Below, one piece after another: positions 6,842 through 15,329 of a stretch of 64,000 bases of DNA (position 1 is the stretch's first letter; each line of letters begins with the position of its first letter). The notes beneath the pieces are model-generated. The model did not search any database. It worked only from the letters and a program-made list of their open reading frames with translations, and was not told the origin of the DNA. The position numbers were made by a program, and so were the translations under genes. The stretch comes from JALZKA01 sp963753385 (GTDB lineage: Bacteria > Actinomycetota > Thermoleophilia > Solirubrobacterales > 70-9), in contig CAVWCC010000008.1 in NCBI GenBank assembly GCA_963753385.1, positions 434,001-498,000 on the forward strand, read 5' to 3'.

Positions 6842-8146
6842 TCATGGGGATTGACGGCCGATCACCCGAGCGCCGCGACCGCGGGTGATGAAGCTGAACG
6901 ACCACCGGATGAGCACGAGCAGACGGTTCTGGAAGCCGATCAGGTACCACAGGTGTACCGCGAGCCAGGCCGCCCAGGCGGGGAATCCGCTCAGCCGGAT
7001 CGCGTGGAGATCGGCAACCGCACGGGCACGACCGATCGTCGCGAGGTTGCCTTTGTCGCGGTAGCGGAAGGGGCCGGCGCTCTGACCGCGCAACCGCGCG
7101 CGCACGAGCTTGGCCGCGTAGCGCCCCTGCTGCATGGCCACCGGTGCGACGCCGGGGAGCGTCCGTGGCGTGCCGTCGCCGCCGCGTACCGTGACCATGT
7201 CGCCGAGGGCGAGCACCTCGGGGTGGCCGGGCAGGGTGAGGTCGGGCTCCACCGCAACTCTCCCGGCGCGGTCGAGCTCTGCGCCCGCCTGCTCAGCGAG
7301 CTGCGTCGCGAGCGCGGACGCGGTGACGCCGGCGGCCCAGATCACCGTGCGTGCCGGGATTCGCTCGACGCCGCCGTCGCGCATTTCGACGGTGACGGAT
7401 TCAGAGTCGATGCCGACCACCATCCGGTTCAGCAGTGGTGTGACGCCGAGCTGCTCGAGCGAGCGGCCTGCCTTCTGTGACAGCGAGGGCGGAAAGCTTG
7501 TGAGCACGCGGTCCGCGGCCTCAACCAGCAGCACGCGGGCGTTACGGGAGTCGATCGCGCGAAAGTCGCGGCGCAGGGTGTCACGGGCGAGCTCCGCGAC
7601 CTGTCCGGCCATCTCGACGCCGGTCGGTCCCGCGCCCACGACCACGAACGTCAGCCATGCCCGCCGCCGCTCCTCGTCGGAATCAATCTCGGCCGCCTCG
7701 AACGCGGTGAGAATCCGTCCGCGGACCGCGAGGGCGCTTTCCAGCGACTTCACCTGCGGTGCCACCTGCGCCCATTCGTCGTGGCCGAAGTACGAATAGC
7801 GCGAGCCGCCAGCGACGATGAGGGTGTCGTACCGCACCGACAATGGCCCCGGCTCACCCGGGTCCCGCTCGAGCGTGACCTCCCGCGAGCCGAGATCGAA
7901 GCCACTGACCTCGGCCATCAGCACCCGCAGGTTGACGTGTCGCCGGAAGATCGCCCGCAGCGGGTAACAGATCTCGCCGGGCGACAGCGCTCCGGTCGCA
8001 ACCTGGTAAGTAAGCGGCTGGAAGAGGTGGAAGTTGCGCCGGTCGACCAGGGTCACCTCGACCGGCTCGTTGACGAGGTGCAGGGCCGCCTGCAGACCTC
8101 CGAACCCACCACCTATGACCACGATCTTGTGCCGGGGCGAGTCCAT
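6842..8146 (-). CDS. ndh: Type II NADH dehydrogenase (NDH-2) family flavoprotein
   Basis: 434 aa. An FAD-binding Rossmann motif is at the start ('VVIGGGFGGLQAA', residues 9-21), a second NADH-binding motif near residue 170 ('VVVGAGPTGVEMAG'), and 'VLALGDM' near 315 closes the FAD site. The C-terminal ~60 residues are amphipathic and hydrophobic ('AWLAVHLWYLIGF') and would anchor it at the inner face of the membrane. It oxidises NADH and reduces quinone without pumping protons. It is divergent from the DsbA-like gene at 8188. The symbol is given by family, not orthology proof. Confidence 0.85.
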   Translation of the reverse strand: MDSPRHKIVVIGGGFGGLQAALHLVNEPVEVTLVDRRNFHLFQPLTYQVATGALSPGEICYPLRAIFRRHVNLRVLMAEVSGFDLGSREVTLERDPGEPGPLSVRYDTLIVAGGSRYSYFGHDEWAQVAPQVKSLESALAVRGRILTAFEAAEIDSDEERRRAWLTFVVVGAGPTGVEMAGQVAELARDTLRRDFRAIDSRNARVLLVEAADRVLTSFPPSLSQKAGRSLEQLGVTPLLNRMVVGIDSESVTVEMRDGGVERIPARTVIWAAGVTASALATQLAEQAGAELDRAGRVAVEPDLTLPGHPEVLALGDMVTVRGGDGTPRTLPGVAPVAMQQGRYAAKLVRARLRGQSAGPFRYRDKGNLATIGRARAVADLHAIRLSGFPAWAAWLAVHLWYLIGFQNRLLVLIRWSFSFITRGRGARVIGRQSP

Positions 8147-8187
8147 CAGCGCTTAGCCTTGCATCGTATGAGGCCCTGGAGGCAGCC

Positions 8188-8742
8188 ATGAGCAGCGCGG
8201 ACTCCATGTTCTCCGACGCCCTGGCCCCGGTTTCCGAACGCGACCACGTGCTCGGCGCCGCCGAGCCGGAGCTGACGCTGATCGAGTACGGCGACTTCGG
8301 CTGCCCCTTCTGCTTCGCGGCGAAGCGACCCGTGAGCTCGCTCCTGGAGCGGTACGACGCTCTGCGCTTGGTGTGGCGCCACTTTCCCGACGCCGAGCTG
8401 CATCCCGGTGCCGATCTCGCCGCCGAGCTTTCGGAGCTCGCCGCGACCAGTGGCCGGTTCTGGGGTGCGCACGCGCTGCTTCTGGCCGGCCGTGATCACT
8501 TCCCCCGCGAAGGTCTCGACTCGGTGGCGGCCGAGCTGGGGCTCGACCCGCATGAGGTGACGGTCGCCCTCAACGAGCGCCGACTACGCGCTCGGGTCCG
8601 CGACGACATCGCCGGCGGCGAGCGAGCCGGGGTCCGTGGGACCCCGACCTTCTTCCTCAACGGCCATCGGCTCAGGCGTCCCTGGCGCGACCTCGCAAAA
8701 CTCGTCCCAAGGATGCTCGCGGAGTCGGAAACCAGGGGGTAG
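8188..8742 (+). CDS. DsbA-family thioredoxin-fold oxidoreductase
   Basis: 184 aa with a thioredoxin fold, active site Cys39-Pro-Phe-Cys42 ('GDFGCPFCFAAK') and cis-Pro loop 'GVRGTPTFFLNG' near residue 150. No signal peptide, so it is probably cytoplasmic, as in the disulfide/peroxide-related DsbA relatives often placed near Na+/H+ antiporter genes. GGAGG precedes the ATG. Its stop codon lies inside the third copy of the dispersed repeat. The next gene is another thioredoxin-like protein. Confidence 0.85.
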   Translation: MSSADSMFSDALAPVSERDHVLGAAEPELTLIEYGDFGCPFCFAAKRPVSSLLERYDALRLVWRHFPDAELHPGADLAAELSELAATSGRFWGAHALLLAGRDHFPREGLDSVAAELGLDPHEVTVALNERRLRARVRDDIAGGERAGVRGTPTFFLNGHRLRRPWRDLAKLVPRMLAESETRG

Positions 8743-8790
8743 ACCAGGGCCTCCCCCGGGCGCGACGGGCCGACGAGGCGAGCAGGCTGG
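8732..8790 (+). repeat. Dispersed intergenic repeat, copy 3
   Basis: AGACCAGGG, CGGGCGCGAC and GCGAGCAGGCT occur in the same order as at 4921-4981, with changed spacers. It overlaps the stop of the DsbA-like gene and reaches to eight bases before the next start. Confidence 0.45.
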
Positions 8791-8797
8791 CCTCAGA

Positions 8798-9754
8798 ATG
8801 GTGACGGTGGTCGAACCTCTGCATATGCCCTCGCTCGGCGGGGCGACCGAATGGCTCAACTCCGAGCCACTCGGTCCCGCCGAGCTGCGGGGTCAGGCCG
8901 TCGTCGTGAACTTTTGGACGCTGACGTGCATCAACTGGCTGCGCCAGGAGCCGTACGTCCGTGCGTGGTCGCAGGCCTACCGAGACGACGGGTTGGTCGT
9001 GATCGGAGTTCACACGCCGGAGTTCTCGTTCGAGCACGACATCGAGCGCGTGCGCCAGGCGACGAACGTGCGAGCGATCGACTATCCGGTCGTGCTCGAC
9101 AACGATTACGAGCTCTGGAACGCCTTCGCCAACCACTACTGGCCGGCGCTCTACTTCGTCGACACGGACGGCGTCATCCGCGACCAGCACTTCGGGGAAG
9201 GACGCTACGAGCAATCGGAGCGCGTGATCCAGCGGCTGCTCGGCGTCGAGCGCGAGCTCGTCTCTGTCGAAGGCGTCGGCGTCGAGGCCGATGCCGACTG
9301 GGAGCACCTACGTGCCCCCGAGACCTATCTCGGCTACGGACGCGGCGAGCGCTTCACGTCACCGGACGGCGCCGCGCCTGACGAACGCCGCGCCTACGAG
9401 CTCCCCGGGACCTTACGCGTCAACCACTGGGCACTCACCGGGGAGTGGACGATCGGGCGCGAGAACGTCGTGCTCGATCAGGCCGGCGGGAGCGTCGCCT
9501 ACCGGTTCGACGCGCGCGACGCGCATCTCGTGCTGTCATCCGAAACACGAGAGCCGATTCCCTTCCGTGTGCTCCTCGACGGCGAGGCTCCGGGTCCCTC
9601 CCACGGGGTCGACGTTGACGAGGACGGCAGCGGCTTGCTCCGCGACGGCCGTATGTACCAGCTGGTGCGCCAGCACGACACGGTCCGCGAGCGGACGCTG
9701 GAGATCACGTTTCTCGAGCCGGGCGCTGAGGCGTTCGCGTTCACGTTTGGGTAG
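8798..9754 (+). CDS. DipZ-like thioredoxin/redoxin domain protein with Cys-x-x-Trp site
   Basis: 318 aa from the ATG at 8798; in-frame codons before it belong to the previous gene's shadow. The N-terminal redoxin domain carries 'VVVNFWTLTCINWLRQEPYVRAW', in line with the DipZ/CcdA-associated C-terminal thioredoxin modules, whose motif is C-I-N-C. Here the second Cys is Trp47, leaving only Cys44. The C-terminal half (from ~residue 170) is the beta-sandwich common in the DipZ group ('YLGYGRGERF', 'LTGEWTIGRENVVL'). No signal peptide. A role in thiol redox is inferred, but not classical disulfide exchange. Confidence 0.8.
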   Translation: MVTVVEPLHMPSLGGATEWLNSEPLGPAELRGQAVVVNFWTLTCINWLRQEPYVRAWSQAYRDDGLVVIGVHTPEFSFEHDIERVRQATNVRAIDYPVVLDNDYELWNAFANHYWPALYFVDTDGVIRDQHFGEGRYEQSERVIQRLLGVERELVSVEGVGVEADADWEHLRAPETYLGYGRGERFTSPDGAAPDERRAYELPGTLRVNHWALTGEWTIGRENVVLDQAGGSVAYRFDARDAHLVLSSETREPIPFRVLLDGEAPGPSHGVDVDEDGSGLLRDGRMYQLVRQHDTVRERTLEITFLEPGAEAFAFTFG

Positions 9755-9756
9755 CG

Positions 9757-9981
9757 ATGCCTCGCCCGGACGACTGGGTCGTAGTTGAGGTCGCCGGCAG
9801 CGAGCCCGAGGCCGAGCTGCTCTGCTCGGTCTTGCGTAGCGCCGGGATCGAGTGCCTGCCACGGTTGACCAATCAAGGGGCCGGGGCTGGCGACGGCATC
9901 GGGACCGTGGGGGCGCACGACATCATGGTCAGCCCGCGGGACGCGCAAGATGCACGCGAGGTCCTGCGCGGATCCCGATGA
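9757..9981 (+). CDS. DUF2007-like small protein
   Basis: 74 aa, two bases after the previous stop. The pattern 'VEVAGSEPEAELLCSVLRSAGIECLPR' followed by 'DIMVSPRDAQDAREVL' matches DUF2007 (putative signal-transducing protein): a strand, a helix that counts residues of a partner, and a final 'V-x-x-x-D-x-x-x-A-x-x-L'. Small cytosolic protein; role not established. Its stop overlaps the next start in ATGA, so the genes are translationally coupled. Confidence 0.7.
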   Translation: MPRPDDWVVVEVAGSEPEAELLCSVLRSAGIECLPRLTNQGAGAGDGIGTVGAHDIMVSPRDAQDAREVLRGSR

Positions 9982-10652
9982 TCCACGTGCGGCTCCATAG
10001 GATCGAGGCGATGGACCATGCGTCGGCCGTAGAAGGCCTCAAGTGCGCGGACCTGGTCGACGCGATCGGCCGGCTGCATCGCCACCGCTGCCACATCCTC
10101 GATCTCGTGAGTCCGACGCCGGGGCGGGTCCTGTTTGGCCCGGCGGTGACCATCTCTTACTTCCCGAGCTGCTCAGCCGGGCTCGATCCCGAGCGCTACA
10201 ACCTCGCCAACCTGTTCTACGAGGCCGTTGGCGACGACCCGGAGGGCAAGGTGTTGGTGCTCGCCTCCAATGGTTACGTCGATGTCTCGATGGGGGGTGG
10301 AACCAAGCTGTCGCGCCTGCAGCGCCACCGAATGGCGGGCGTGCTCACCGACGGGCGCTTGCGCGACTTCGACGAGCTGGCGGGATATGACTTTGCCGCG
10401 TACTGCGCGGGCGAGGCGACGCGATGGGGTGGGGGCGAGGTGACGCCGTTTCAGGCCAACGTACCCGTTGTCTTGAAAGGCGTGGGGGTGATGCCGGGCC
10501 AGTACGTGTTCGCCGACTCCTCGGGTGCGGTCGTGATCCCGCCGGGCGACCTCGACCATGTGCTGGCCGAGGCGCGCTCGATCGAAGCAGAGGACGCTCG
10601 CTACCGCGAGGAGATCGCCCGCGAGGCCACGCCGCCGCCCGCGGGCGAGTAG
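9978..10652 (+). CDS. RraA-family protein (HMG aldolase / RraA-like)
   Basis: 224 aa from the ATG overlapping the previous stop; a second ATG at 10011 with GAGG just upstream is an alternative. The RraA fold is shown by 'CADLVDAIGRL', 'GRVLFGPAVTI', 'GKVLVLASNGYVDVSMGGG' and 'GVLTDGRLRDFDEL', the last holding the Arg-Asp pair that binds substrate and metal in HMG/CHA aldolases. The C-terminal 'PGQYVFADSSGAVVIP' is also typical. It may be an aldolase for a 4-hydroxy-2-oxoacid or an RNase E modulator; the motif set does not decide. Confidence 0.8.
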   Translation: MIHVRLHRIEAMDHASAVEGLKCADLVDAIGRLHRHRCHILDLVSPTPGRVLFGPAVTISYFPSCSAGLDPERYNLANLFYEAVGDDPEGKVLVLASNGYVDVSMGGGTKLSRLQRHRMAGVLTDGRLRDFDELAGYDFAAYCAGEATRWGGGEVTPFQANVPVVLKGVGVMPGQYVFADSSGAVVIPPGDLDHVLAEARSIEAEDARYREEIAREATPPPAGE

Positions 10653-10679
10653 GTGCGGGAGGAAATAGGCCCAGGAGGC

Positions 10680-12098
10680 CTATCTCCTCGGCGTCGGGGG
10701 GATGTTCTGATTGTGGTGGAAGACGTTGTCAGGGTCGTACCTGGTCTTCACGCTCGCCAGCCGGTCGTAGACGGCGTCCCCATACGCCTCGCGGACCCGG
10801 TCAGGCCCTTCGTCGGCGTCGAGGAAGTTGACGTAGACGCCGTCGCGGAAGCGGTCGAGGGAGGCGAAGAGGCCCCTCGTCCAAGCGACGTCATGGTCGC
10901 CGTAGTCTTCGCCCGGCCGCCACACGGCGTCGAGCGTCATGGCGTGCGTCACCTGTCGGTTCCCGAACGCGGTGTCGCCTCCGGTCACGCGACTGACCGC
11001 GCCTCCCAGGTGGAACACGGCCGCGTACGAGCGCGGCGACGAGGCCGCGAACGCGTGCTCGGTGATGACGTTGACGAGATCGTCGTTGAGCTCGGGGAGG
11101 TACGTGGACTTCCAGTAGTAGTTCCAACCGTGACGCACGGTGGAATCGATGCCGCTCTGGTGGTCCACGTAGCGCGTGGGCGCAACGAGATCGAGCAGGG
11201 GAGCCCCGAACTCGCGCAACGGGCGGAGCACCCCCTCGGCCTCTTCCATCGGCCCTGCGTAGCAACTCGCCACGATCACCACCGGACGCCAGTGAAGATC
11301 CTCGGGGATGACCGGTAGCGGCGGGGCAGTGCCGAACCTAACCACCGTGCCCAGTTCATCGGGGGCGTCGTGTACGAAGTCGCGGTAGAAGCGGAGGACC
11401 TTGTCGGTGTCGGCCGCGTCCCAGAGAATCGGCCCGGCCAAGACATCGGGTCCGACGCGGTGGAGTCGGAAGTCGAACGAGGTGACAACACCGAAGTTCC
11501 CGCCCCCTCCCCGCAGCGCCCAGAACAGGTCGGGATGCTCATCTTCGGACACCCGCAGCATTTCGCCCTCTGCCGTGACGACCTCGGCGCCGAGCAGGTT
11601 GTCGACCGTGAGGCCGTGCTTGCGCATGAGCCAGCCGATGCCGCCGCCGAGGGTGAGTCCGGCGACCCCCGTGTGACTGACGATGCCGCCGGTGGTCGCC
11701 AGACCGTGGACCTGCGTCTCGCGGTCGACGTCGCCCCACAGAGCACCGCCCTGCACCCGGGCGGTGCGGCCGGCGGGATCGACCCAGACGGCACGCAGTT
11801 CCGAGAGGTCGATGACGATTCCGTCGTCACACGCTGCGGTGCCGGCGACGTTGTGGCCGCCGCCTCGTACGGCGACCTCCAGGCCGTGGTCGCGGGCAAA
11901 ACGGACCGCGGCGACGACATCGGCGACGCCGGCGCAGCGCGCGATGCAGGCCGGGCGCCGGTCGATCGCGCCGTTCCAGATCGAGCGCGCCTCGTCATAG
12001 CCCGCGTCGCCGGGCAGGATCAGCGGTCCGTGGAGGGAACCGCGCAGGCGCTCCAGGTCGGCGGTCGTTGCCTCGGGTATGGCTGTCTCGGTGGGCAT
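10680..12098 (-). CDS. FAD-linked oxidase of berberine-bridge type
   Basis: 472 aa. The N-terminal FAD-binding type-4 (PCMH) domain holds 'VRGGGHNVAG', with His82 the residue that covalently carries FAD in this family, and 'GLTLGGGIGWLMRKHGL'. The Cys of bicovalent members is absent, so attachment would be by His only. The C-terminal BBE motif 'YDPDNVFHHNQNI' is intact. Cytosolic, as no signal peptide is seen. It oxidises an alcohol or amine with O2; the substrate is unknown. It is divergent from the HxlR regulator at 12203, which probably controls it. Confidence 0.9.
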   Translation of the reverse strand: MPTETAIPEATTADLERLRGSLHGPLILPGDAGYDEARSIWNGAIDRRPACIARCAGVADVVAAVRFARDHGLEVAVRGGGHNVAGTAACDDGIVIDLSELRAVWVDPAGRTARVQGGALWGDVDRETQVHGLATTGGIVSHTGVAGLTLGGGIGWLMRKHGLTVDNLLGAEVVTAEGEMLRVSEDEHPDLFWALRGGGGNFGVVTSFDFRLHRVGPDVLAGPILWDAADTDKVLRFYRDFVHDAPDELGTVVRFGTAPPLPVIPEDLHWRPVVIVASCYAGPMEEAEGVLRPLREFGAPLLDLVAPTRYVDHQSGIDSTVRHGWNYYWKSTYLPELNDDLVNVITEHAFAASSPRSYAAVFHLGGAVSRVTGGDTAFGNRQVTHAMTLDAVWRPGEDYGDHDVAWTRGLFASLDRFRDGVYVNFLDADEGPDRVREAYGDAVYDRLASVKTRYDPDNVFHHNQNIPPTPRR

Positions 12099-12153
12099 GC
12101 CAACACGCTAGGCCCGCCGAGCCCGCAGGCATAGACCGAGATCCAAACCAACC

Positions 12154-12170
12154 GGTTCGAGTTTCGAACC
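12154..12170. promoter_or_regulatory. Palindromic operator candidate for the HxlR regulator
   Basis: A perfect inverted repeat, GGTTCGA-GTT-TCGAACC, lies midway between the divergent flavoprotein and HxlR genes. AACCGGTT adjoins it at 12150-12157. It sits where a -35 box for the HxlR gene would be, fitting autoregulation and control of the oxidase. Confidence 0.55.
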
Positions 12171-12187
12171 TGCACCGAATTCGGGTC

Positions 12188-12193
12188 TAGCAT
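12188..12193 (+). promoter_or_regulatory. -10 box TAGCAT before HxlR gene
   Basis: TANNNT hexamer ending nine bases before the ATG at 12203. No Shine-Dalgarno sequence is present, so the transcript would start at or just before the start codon. Confidence 0.4.
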
Positions 12194-12202
12194 TCACTCG
12201 AT

Positions 12203-12937
12203 ATGCGGAGCTATGCGCAGTACTGCCCGATCGCAAAGGCGAGCGAGATCCTCGGTGACCGCTGGACGCTGCTGATCGTGCGCGAGCTGCTCGCCGAGGT
12301 CAGCGGGTTCAACCAGCTCCAGCGCGGCCTGCCGGGGATCTCGCGCTCGGTCCTCACGGATCGGCTCCGAGCGCTGGAGCGGGCCGAGATCATCGAGCGG
12401 CGGACGGGGCCCAAGGGCAGGACGCTGGACTACCGGCTCACCCCCGCGGGCCGCGACCTGGAGCCGGTCGTGCAGGCGCTCGGCGAGTGGGGGGTTACCT
12501 GGTCGTTCACCGATCCACGCCCCGAGGAGCTCGATCCCGACCTCCTGATCATCTGGATGGCCCGCCACGTCGATCACGACGAGCTTCCTGCGGACCGCAC
12601 CGTGGTCCAGTTCAACTTCCGCAACCCGGCCAAGCGTTACTGGATGGTGCTCGAGCCCTCGGAGGTCTCGGTCTGCCTCCAGCATCCCGGCTTCGATGTC
12701 GACCTCGAGGTCGCTGTGGACACCGCCACCCTTTATCGCGTCTACCTGGGACGTGCTGAGCTTGGCGCCGCGATCCGGGCCCGCAAGCTGACGATGAGCG
12801 GCCCGCGAGCGCTGCAGCGCGGTTTCGCTCGCTGGTTCGCGTGGAGCGCGTTCGCCCCCGCCAGCCGCTCGGCCCCCGACCGTCGGAGGGTGGCAACCCG
12901 CCTTCGGGGACCCGCCAGGGTGAGGATCGCCGAATGA
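12203..12937 (+). CDS. HxlR-family transcriptional regulator with C-terminal SCP2-like domain
   Basis: 244 aa. The N-terminal HxlR winged helix (residues 1-100) has the family hallmarks 'CPIAKASEILGDRWTLLIVRELL' and 'GISRSVLTDRLRALERAEIIER'. The remaining ~140 residues resemble the SCP2/sterol-carrier-like domain often fused to this subgroup and may bind a hydrophobic effector. It is divergent from a flavoprotein oxidase with a palindrome between them, so local control is likely. Confidence 0.85.
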   Translation: MRSYAQYCPIAKASEILGDRWTLLIVRELLAEVSGFNQLQRGLPGISRSVLTDRLRALERAEIIERRTGPKGRTLDYRLTPAGRDLEPVVQALGEWGVTWSFTDPRPEELDPDLLIIWMARHVDHDELPADRTVVQFNFRNPAKRYWMVLEPSEVSVCLQHPGFDVDLEVAVDTATLYRVYLGRAELGAAIRARKLTMSGPRALQRGFARWFAWSAFAPASRSAPDRRRVATRLRGPARVRIAE

Positions 12938-12941
12938 TCGG

Positions 12942-13064
12942 TCAGGCGGTCGGGGCCTCCACGGCGACGTCGCCGAGGCGGACCTGCGAGCCGTCCGAGA
13001 GTGTCGGCGACCAGATTCCGGGCACTGCGGCGGTCACTGCAGCGTCCTCCTCCGGGGCACGCAT
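12942..13064 (-). CDS. Possible 40-aa protein (doubtful)
   Basis: From the ATG at 13064 the reverse strand reads 40 residues with good codon bias, including 'WSPTLSDGSQVRLGDVAVEAP'-like strands. GGAAG lies 11 bases upstream. It converges with the HxlR gene, ending five bases from it. No family recognised. The rest of 12938-13236 shows nothing else except the ribosome binding site for the following gene. Confidence 0.3.
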   Translation of the reverse strand: MRAPEEDAAVTAAVPGIWSPTLSDGSQVRLGDVAVEAPTA

Positions 13065-13236
13065 AGCGTTCGTTCTTCCGAACACAGCGTGGATATCGGC
13101 ACGAAACGCCCGGAAGCTGAGCGTCGCCGGGCCTGACCCTCGACGGCCGCGGCGACATCGCTCCCTTAGGCTCACCCTCGCGAACGCCGGTGAACGCTCA
13201 GCCATGATGTGCTGACCGTCGACCTGAGGAGACCCT

Positions 13237-14598
13237 GTGAGCGAGATCGAACGAGGCCGGATCGCCGAATTGATCGCGCGCGAGCGGGAGCGGTTCGCCG
13301 CCGGCCACCCCGAGTCGGCGCAGCGGCTGCACGAGAGGGCGGAGGCGTCGTGCTCTCCGGCGTCCCGATGAACTGGATGACCAGGTGGCCCGGAGACTTT
13401 CCCCTCTTCTTCTCGGCGGCGCCGGCGCGGAGCTTCACCGACGTCGACGGCAACGTCTACGTCGACCTCTGCCTCGGCGACACCGGGGCGATGACCGGCC
13501 ACTGCCGCCGGCGCCCACGGTCGCCGCGGTCGACCAGCGCGCTCAAGCGCGGCATCACCACGATGCTGCCGACCGAGAACGCGATCTTCGGTCGGCGAGG
13601 AGCTGCAGCGGCGGTTCGGCCTGCCCTACTGGCAGTTCACGCTGCTCGGCAACCGACGCGAACCGCTTCTCGACCGCCTGGGCGCGCGCAGGTCACCGGC
13701 CGCCCGAAGATCCTGGGTCCACAACCACTGCTACCACGGCAGCGTCGACGAGACGTTCGCCAGCTCGAGGACGGCCGGGTCGCGCCGCGCGAGGGCAACG
13801 TCGGCCCGCCGTCGATCCCGCTCAGACGACGCGGGTCGTCGAGTTCAACGACCTCGAGGCGCTCGAGCGCGAGCTCGGCGAGGGCGACGTCGCCTGCGCG
13901 CTCGTCGAGCCGGCGCTGACCAACGTCGGCATCGTCCTCGCCGAGGACCGGCTACCACGAGCGCCTGCGCGAGCTCACCCGCGAGACCGGGACCCTCCTC
14001 GTGATCGATGAGACGCACACCATCTGCTGCGGGCCCGGCGGCTACACCGGCGCGCAGGGCTCGAGCCCGACTTCCTCACGATCGGCAAGCCGATCGGCGG
14101 CGGCATCCCGGCCGGGGCCTACGGCTTCACCGCCGAGGTGGCGCGGCGGATCGACGACCACACGAGCTCCGGCACGCCGACACCGGCGGTGTCGGCGGGA
14201 CCCTGGCGGGCAACGCGCTGTCGCTGGCGGCGGCGCGCGCGACCCTGACGGAGGTGCTGACCGACCAGGCCTTCGAGCGCATGATCGCGCTCGGCCGAGC
14301 GCTTCGAGGCCGGCGTGGCGCAGACGATCGCCGAGCGCGGGCTGCCCTGGTCGGTGACCCGTCTCGGCTGCCGCGCCGAGTACATGTTCAGCCCCGAGCC
14401 GCCCCGCACCGGCGGCGAGGCGGCCGCCGCCATGGACCCGAGCTCGACGCCCTCCTCCACCTGTACATGCTGAACCGCGGGATCCTGCTGACCCCGTTCC
14501 ACATGATGGCGCTGATGTCGCCGGCCACGACCGAGGCGCACGTCGACCGCCACACCGAGGCGTTCTCCGAGGCGACCGCTGAGCTTGTCGGTGGCTGA
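13237..14598 (+). pseudogene. Class III aminotransferase (glutamate-1-semialdehyde aminomutase-like), frame broken many times
   Basis: GAGGAGA precedes a GTG start; the first 38 codons read well, then the protein continues in alternating frames to the TGA at 14598. Pieces in order: 'GVPMNWMTRWPGDFPLFF', 'VDGNVYVDLCLGDTGAMTGH', 'VEFNDLEALERELGEGDV', 'LVIDETHTICCGPGGYTGA', 'TIGKPIGGGIPAGAYGF' (the PLP Lys) and 'LYMLNRGILLTPFHMMALMSPA'. That is a full-length PLP-dependent class III aminotransferase. At least eight indels are needed. Retained motifs to the end and similar damage in essential valS point to sequence errors rather than decay. Confidence 0.75.
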
Positions 14599-14619
14599 GG
14601 TCGTCCATACAGCCGACCG

Positions 14620-14640
14620 GGCAGCCTATACGGAGCTGCC
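14620..14640 (+). terminator. Weak hairpin after aminotransferase
   Basis: GGCAGC and GCTGCC form a six-base stem with a nine-base loop 22 bases after the stop. No T tract follows, so termination is only a guess. Confidence 0.3.
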
Positions 14641-14701
14641 GGGCAGACTTCCGCGTTCCAGAGACTGACTTTCGGGTACAGCGTGGGTACCGCCCGTACT
14701 C

Positions 14702-15319
14702 ATGGAAGGTCAGCAGGCAGGATCGGCAACGCGCCGCGCGGCTCGGCTCCCCGCGCTGATCGGCCTTACCGCGTCCGCCGCGCTCGCGTTCGGCGCCACC
14801 CCCTCAGGCGGCGCGGGGTCGGTCGAAGCCGCCAGGGCCGGCGGATCCTCGTGCCCGCACGCCCATGCACGGCCGGCCAAGGTCTCGCACACCCAGGCCC
14901 GCACCGCGATCGTCTGCCTGATCAACCGCGAACGCGGGCGCCGCGGCCTCGAGGCGGTGAGGCCCGAAATTCGGCTGCGGAGGGCCGCGCGTCGCCACAA
15001 TCGCCGGATGAACGGCACCGGATGCTGGGCGCACGAGTGTCCAGGCGAGCCGAGCCTGGTGGGCCGCGCGCGCGACGCCGGCTACGTGAGCGCCGGTCTC
15101 AGGCGATGGATGGTCGGTGAGAACATCGCGTGGAGCGGCCACAAGCGCGCAACGCCGACCCGCATCGTCAAGGCCTGGATGCACAGCCCCGGCCACCGGC
15201 ACACGCTGCTGACCGCGGAGTACCGGGACATCGGGGTGGCGTTCAACCGGGGCACCCCGTCATCGAAGCGAGCCTCGGGAGTCATCTACACCACCGACTT
15301 CGGGCTCCGCATCCCCTGA
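14702..15319 (+). CDS. Secreted CAP-domain (SCP/PR1, YkwD-like) protein
   Basis: 205 aa. The N-terminus has Arg-rich residues then a hydrophobic segment (residues 18-32), consistent with an export signal. The CAP domain follows: 'CLINRERGRRGLEAV', 'RRAARRHNRRM', 'WAHECP' and 'GENIAWSG' with 'WMHSPGHRHTLL' and 'DIGVAF', giving the conserved His and Glu of the CAP cavity. Bacterial CAP proteins are exported with mostly unknown roles. ATG at 14702 without a clear ribosome binding site. Confidence 0.85.
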   Translation: MEGQQAGSATRRAARLPALIGLTASAALAFGATPSGGAGSVEAARAGGSSCPHAHARPAKVSHTQARTAIVCLINRERGRRGLEAVRPEIRLRRAARRHNRRMNGTGCWAHECPGEPSLVGRARDAGYVSAGLRRWMVGENIAWSGHKRATPTRIVKAWMHSPGHRHTLLTAEYRDIGVAFNRGTPSSKRASGVIYTTDFGLRIP

Positions 15320-15329
15320 GCCGAGCCGC

